A stretch of 64,000 nucleotides of DNA from R-RK-3 sp031399085 (GTDB lineage: Bacteria; Pseudomonadota; Alphaproteobacteria; Rhizobiales; Rhodomicrobiaceae): NCBI GenBank assembly GCA_031399085.1, contig JANNOQ010000042.1, forward strand, positions 1 to 64,000. Direction: 5' to 3'. Each line of letters opens with the position of its first letter. The first letter of the stretch is position 1. Under the pieces are notes generated by a model, which saw only the letters and a program-made list of their open reading frames with translations, did no database searches and had not been told where the DNA came from. Both the position numbers and the translations under genes were made by a program. This document shows positions 62,279 through 64,000 of this stretch, piece by piece.

Positions 62279-62917
62279 TCAGCCGCCGCGCTTAAGCCAG
62301 CGATGGAGAATGAATGCTGCGACAGCCGCGAGGAGTTGGATTGCCGCAATCGTGAGGGCATCCGAGAGCTTGATCGCGGTAAAGCTGTCCGTCAGCGCGC
62401 GCGCAACTGTCAAAGCGGGGTTGGCAAAGCTTGTCGAGGGCGTCGCAAGCGAGATCGCAAGCAGGCAGAGCGCGCCGGTTAACGGAAGGCGGTCGGACGA
62501 TTTGCCCGCGAGCAACAACAGCGCGAATACGAACAAACCTGTCCCCAAAAATTCACCGAGCCAGACGCCCGCGCCGGTCTGAATTTGGCTGGCGACCTGG
62601 ACCAAACCAGTATTCGTCACGATATGAGCAATCATGACGCCGAGAAACGCCGCCGCGATCTGGGCCGCCGCGCAAAGCAGGCCCGTCAGCAGATCGAGCC
62701 GTCCCGATAAAACGAAGGCAAACGCGATCGCGGGGTTGAAGTACGAGACTGCAGAAGGGGCGAGCGCGCGCGCCAGAACGGCGAAAGCGGCGGCTCCGGC
62801 AAGCGCGGTGATGAGCGAGGCGACGGCGATACTGTCGAGGGCGTGACGCTCGCCCAAAATTCCGGCGGCGGCGGTGAAGACGGTCAGCAGCCCGGCCCCG
62901 ATGGCTTCGGCGGCCAT
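62279..62917 (-). CDS. Aquaporin/MIP-family channel-like protein
   Basis: A 212-residue six-helix protein with two NPA boxes, SYFNPAIAFAFVLSG and SFANPALTVARALTD, separated by the expected helical half. The second half holds WLGEFLGTGLFVFALLLLAG. The sequence is short and quite divergent from E. coli AqpZ or GlpF, so water or small-solute transport is likely but selectivity is unclear. The start at 62917 is tentative; the frame stays open 32 codons further upstream into the bolA end. Confidence 0.82.
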   Translation of the reverse strand: MAAEAIGAGLLTVFTAAAGILGERHALDSIAVASLITALAGAAAFAVLARALAPSAVSYFNPAIAFAFVLSGRLDLLTGLLCAAAQIAAAFLGVMIAHIVTNTGLVQVASQIQTGAGVWLGEFLGTGLFVFALLLLAGKSSDRLPLTGALCLLAISLATPSTSFANPALTVARALTDSFTAIKLSDALTIAAIQLLAAVAAFILHRWLKRGG

Positions 62918-62990
62918 TATTCGAACGATGTCAGCCGGTTCTTGAGCCGCGTGGCCCGGACCCCGGTCCCCCCGCCTGCCATCGCCGCCG

Positions 62991-63281
62991 TCAGCCGGCA
63001 TCGGGCAGCTCATCCGGCGCTTTCGCCTTCACCGCCAGCGCGTGTACCGGCCCGGCCAGCTCCTCGGCGAGCACCGCGTTAACCATCCGGTGGCGCTCAA
63101 GGCGCGACCGGCCCGCGAATTTCTCCGAGACGATGGTGACACTGAAATGCGTCTCACCCGTCCGGGCCAAGTCCTGCATGGCGGCGTGGCCCGCATGTTT
63201 GTGCGAGTCGTTCTCGACCGTAAGGCGCGCGGGCGAAAATGCCTCAGTCAATTTGTCTTTGATTCTGGTCGCAATTTGCAT
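62991..63281 (-). CDS. BolA-family protein
   Basis: A 96-residue BolA fold protein. The core is IKDKLTEAFSPARLTVENDS, with conserved His in SHKHAGHAAMQ and RSRLERHRMVNAVLAEEL, ending ELAGPVHALAVKAKAP. BolA proteins partner with monothiol glutaredoxins in iron-sulfur handling. The gene is divergent from the J-domain gene, an arrangement common in Hyphomicrobiales. The start at 63281 (MQIATRIK) lacks a strong ribosome-binding site, and an upstream ATG at 63302 is in frame. Confidence 0.92.
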   Translation of the reverse strand: MQIATRIKDKLTEAFSPARLTVENDSHKHAGHAAMQDLARTGETHFSVTIVSEKFAGRSRLERHRMVNAVLAEELAGPVHALAVKAKAPDELPDAG

Positions 63282-63439
63282 GGATTTTCTCACAGCCCGC
63301 ACAATGGTTTATACGCCCGGCCAGCGTACGCCTTAATACGCCACTTGGCCTTGTGTCCGCCGCTTCGAAGCAGCATAATCTTGCGCAACGGCGCGGCCCT
63401 TCTAAATAGCTTTGCTAGGGCCCCTTGGATAGACGACGC

Positions 63440-64000
63440 ATGAAATTGGATTCCAAATATTTCGATTGCATCCGTGTCAGCTCGGAAACCGAACGGCTTC
63501 GGTCGCAACATATGCCGGCCTGCGGCTGGCAGGGCTGCGACAAGGCCGGCAGTTTTCGTGCCCCAAAAGGCAGGGGACGCGAGGGCGAGTATCATCTGTT
63601 TTGCCTCGACCACGTCCGCGATTACAACAAATCGTATAATTATTTTTCCGGCATGAGCGACGAAGATGTCGCAACCTTTCAAAAGGCCTCGATCACCGGC
63701 CATCGACCGACCTGGTCCTCGGGCGTAAACGCCTGGGCGGCGACCGGGATGCGTTCAGCCGCGCAGGGTCACATGGGTGGCTTCAAGCGCGATTTCGGCA
63801 CGGTGGACCCTTTCGGCTTTTTCGAACGCGCGCGCCAGGGCGCCGCGAATGACGAGGCGCCGGAGCGGCGTCCGGTCCGCAATGCTGAGCGAAAATGCTT
63901 CACGGCGATGGATTTGAGCGAGGACAGCGCGCCGGACGAGATCAAGGCGCGCTTCAAGGCGCTCGTCAAACGTCATCATCCCGACAGCAATGGCGGCGAC
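63440..64000 (+). CDS. J-domain protein (cut by window edge)
   Basis: The first 187 codons of a J-domain protein, open from ATG 63440 to the right edge. The N-terminal half has FDCIRVSSETERLR and two Cys/His pairs (MPACGWQGCDKAG, HLFCLDHVRDYNKS) that look like a zinc-binding site and match the common alphaproteobacterial BolA-linked family. A Gly/Arg-rich linker leads to the J domain with SAPDEIKARFKALVKRHHPD and the HPD motif near the end. The J-domain should recruit DnaK; the zinc part is the distinctive feature. Confidence 0.88.
   Translation, partial: MKLDSKYFDCIRVSSETERLRSQHMPACGWQGCDKAGSFRAPKGRGREGEYHLFCLDHVRDYNKSYNYFSGMSDEDVATFQKASITGHRPTWSSGVNAWAATGMRSAAQGHMGGFKRDFGTVDPFGFFERARQGAANDEAPERRPVRNAERKCFTAMDLSEDSAPDEIKARFKALVKRHHPDSNGGD

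Overview
The window is about 64 kb of a high-GC alphaproteobacterial chromosome, most likely from the order Hyphomicrobiales (Rhizobiales), possibly near the Beijerinckiaceae/Methylocystaceae. This rests on gene order and protein families: chvI-chvG-hprK-PTS EIIA-HPr next to pckA, argB near a pyrimidine 5'-nucleotidase and dapD, panB-TPR-bamB-der, BolA next to a J-domain gene, and a cpa/tad pilus operon. No rRNA, tRNA, CRISPR array, transposase or integrase was recognised. Almost everything is chromosomal core or near-core, with a few accessory insertions.

Layout. 1-2.9 kb: end of a transglutaminase-like/alpha-E/ATP-grasp operon, a predicted peptide-ligase system of unknown product. 3.3-6.6 kb: an SDR protein whose catalytic lysine is changed to glutamate, a translationally coupled pair (large secreted membrane-anchored protein plus YbjQ), and a 61-residue membrane protein. 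6.7-9.9 kb: rnhB with a radical SAM protein, and divergently two overlapping TIGR04283/TIGR04282-type glycosyltransferases. 9.9-16.5 kb: PTS regulatory proteins (HPr, EIIA-Man type, HprK) with the ChvG/ChvI two-component system, then a HugZ-like protein and pckA. 16.7-23.5 kb: an ArnT-like glycosyltransferase, a VapC toxin remnant, a DUF805 protein, dapD, a small unknown gene, a 5'-nucleotidase, a sulfotransferase and argB.

23.6-28.3 kb: an unusual membrane-anchored protein with a ClpA/ClpB-like N domain, an NlpC/P60 peptidase coupled to an M17 aminopeptidase, and a GST-like protein. 28.4-36.4 kb: a Tad/Cpa type IVc pilus operon (cpaBCDEF-tadBC, minus strand) facing tadD, without pilin, prepilin peptidase or pseudopilin genes. 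36.7-42.3 kb: a divergent Csu-like chaperone-usher fimbrial operon, whose putative major pilin gene is strikingly AT-rich. The 320-bp gap between the two pilus systems holds a 9-bp direct repeat.

42.5-48.5 kb: an MBL hydrolase, then holC-der and panB-TPR-bamB, involved in DNA replication, ribosome assembly, pantothenate synthesis and outer-membrane assembly. 48.7-50.4 kb: three consecutive small secreted proteins of unknown function. 50.5-64 kb: two GNAT enzymes, the biotin-carrying alpha subunit of propionyl-CoA carboxylase, two secreted proteins (one DUF3616-like), a PHB-depolymerase-like esterase, TspO, UppP, a YjzC-like protein, a small Cys-containing secreted protein, methylmalonate-semialdehyde dehydrogenase, a methyltransferase, an aquaporin-like channel, BolA, and a J-domain protein cut by the right edge.

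The window carries central-carbon and cell-envelope control (PTS/HprK/ChvGI with pckA), propionyl-CoA and methylmalonate-semialdehyde metabolism, and two independent surface-fibre systems. The best candidates for undescribed biology are the ClpN-like membrane protein, the secreted protein coupled to YbjQ, the SDR protein with an altered active site, the AT-rich pilin and the small secreted protein cluster. None of these can be assigned a mechanism from sequence alone.
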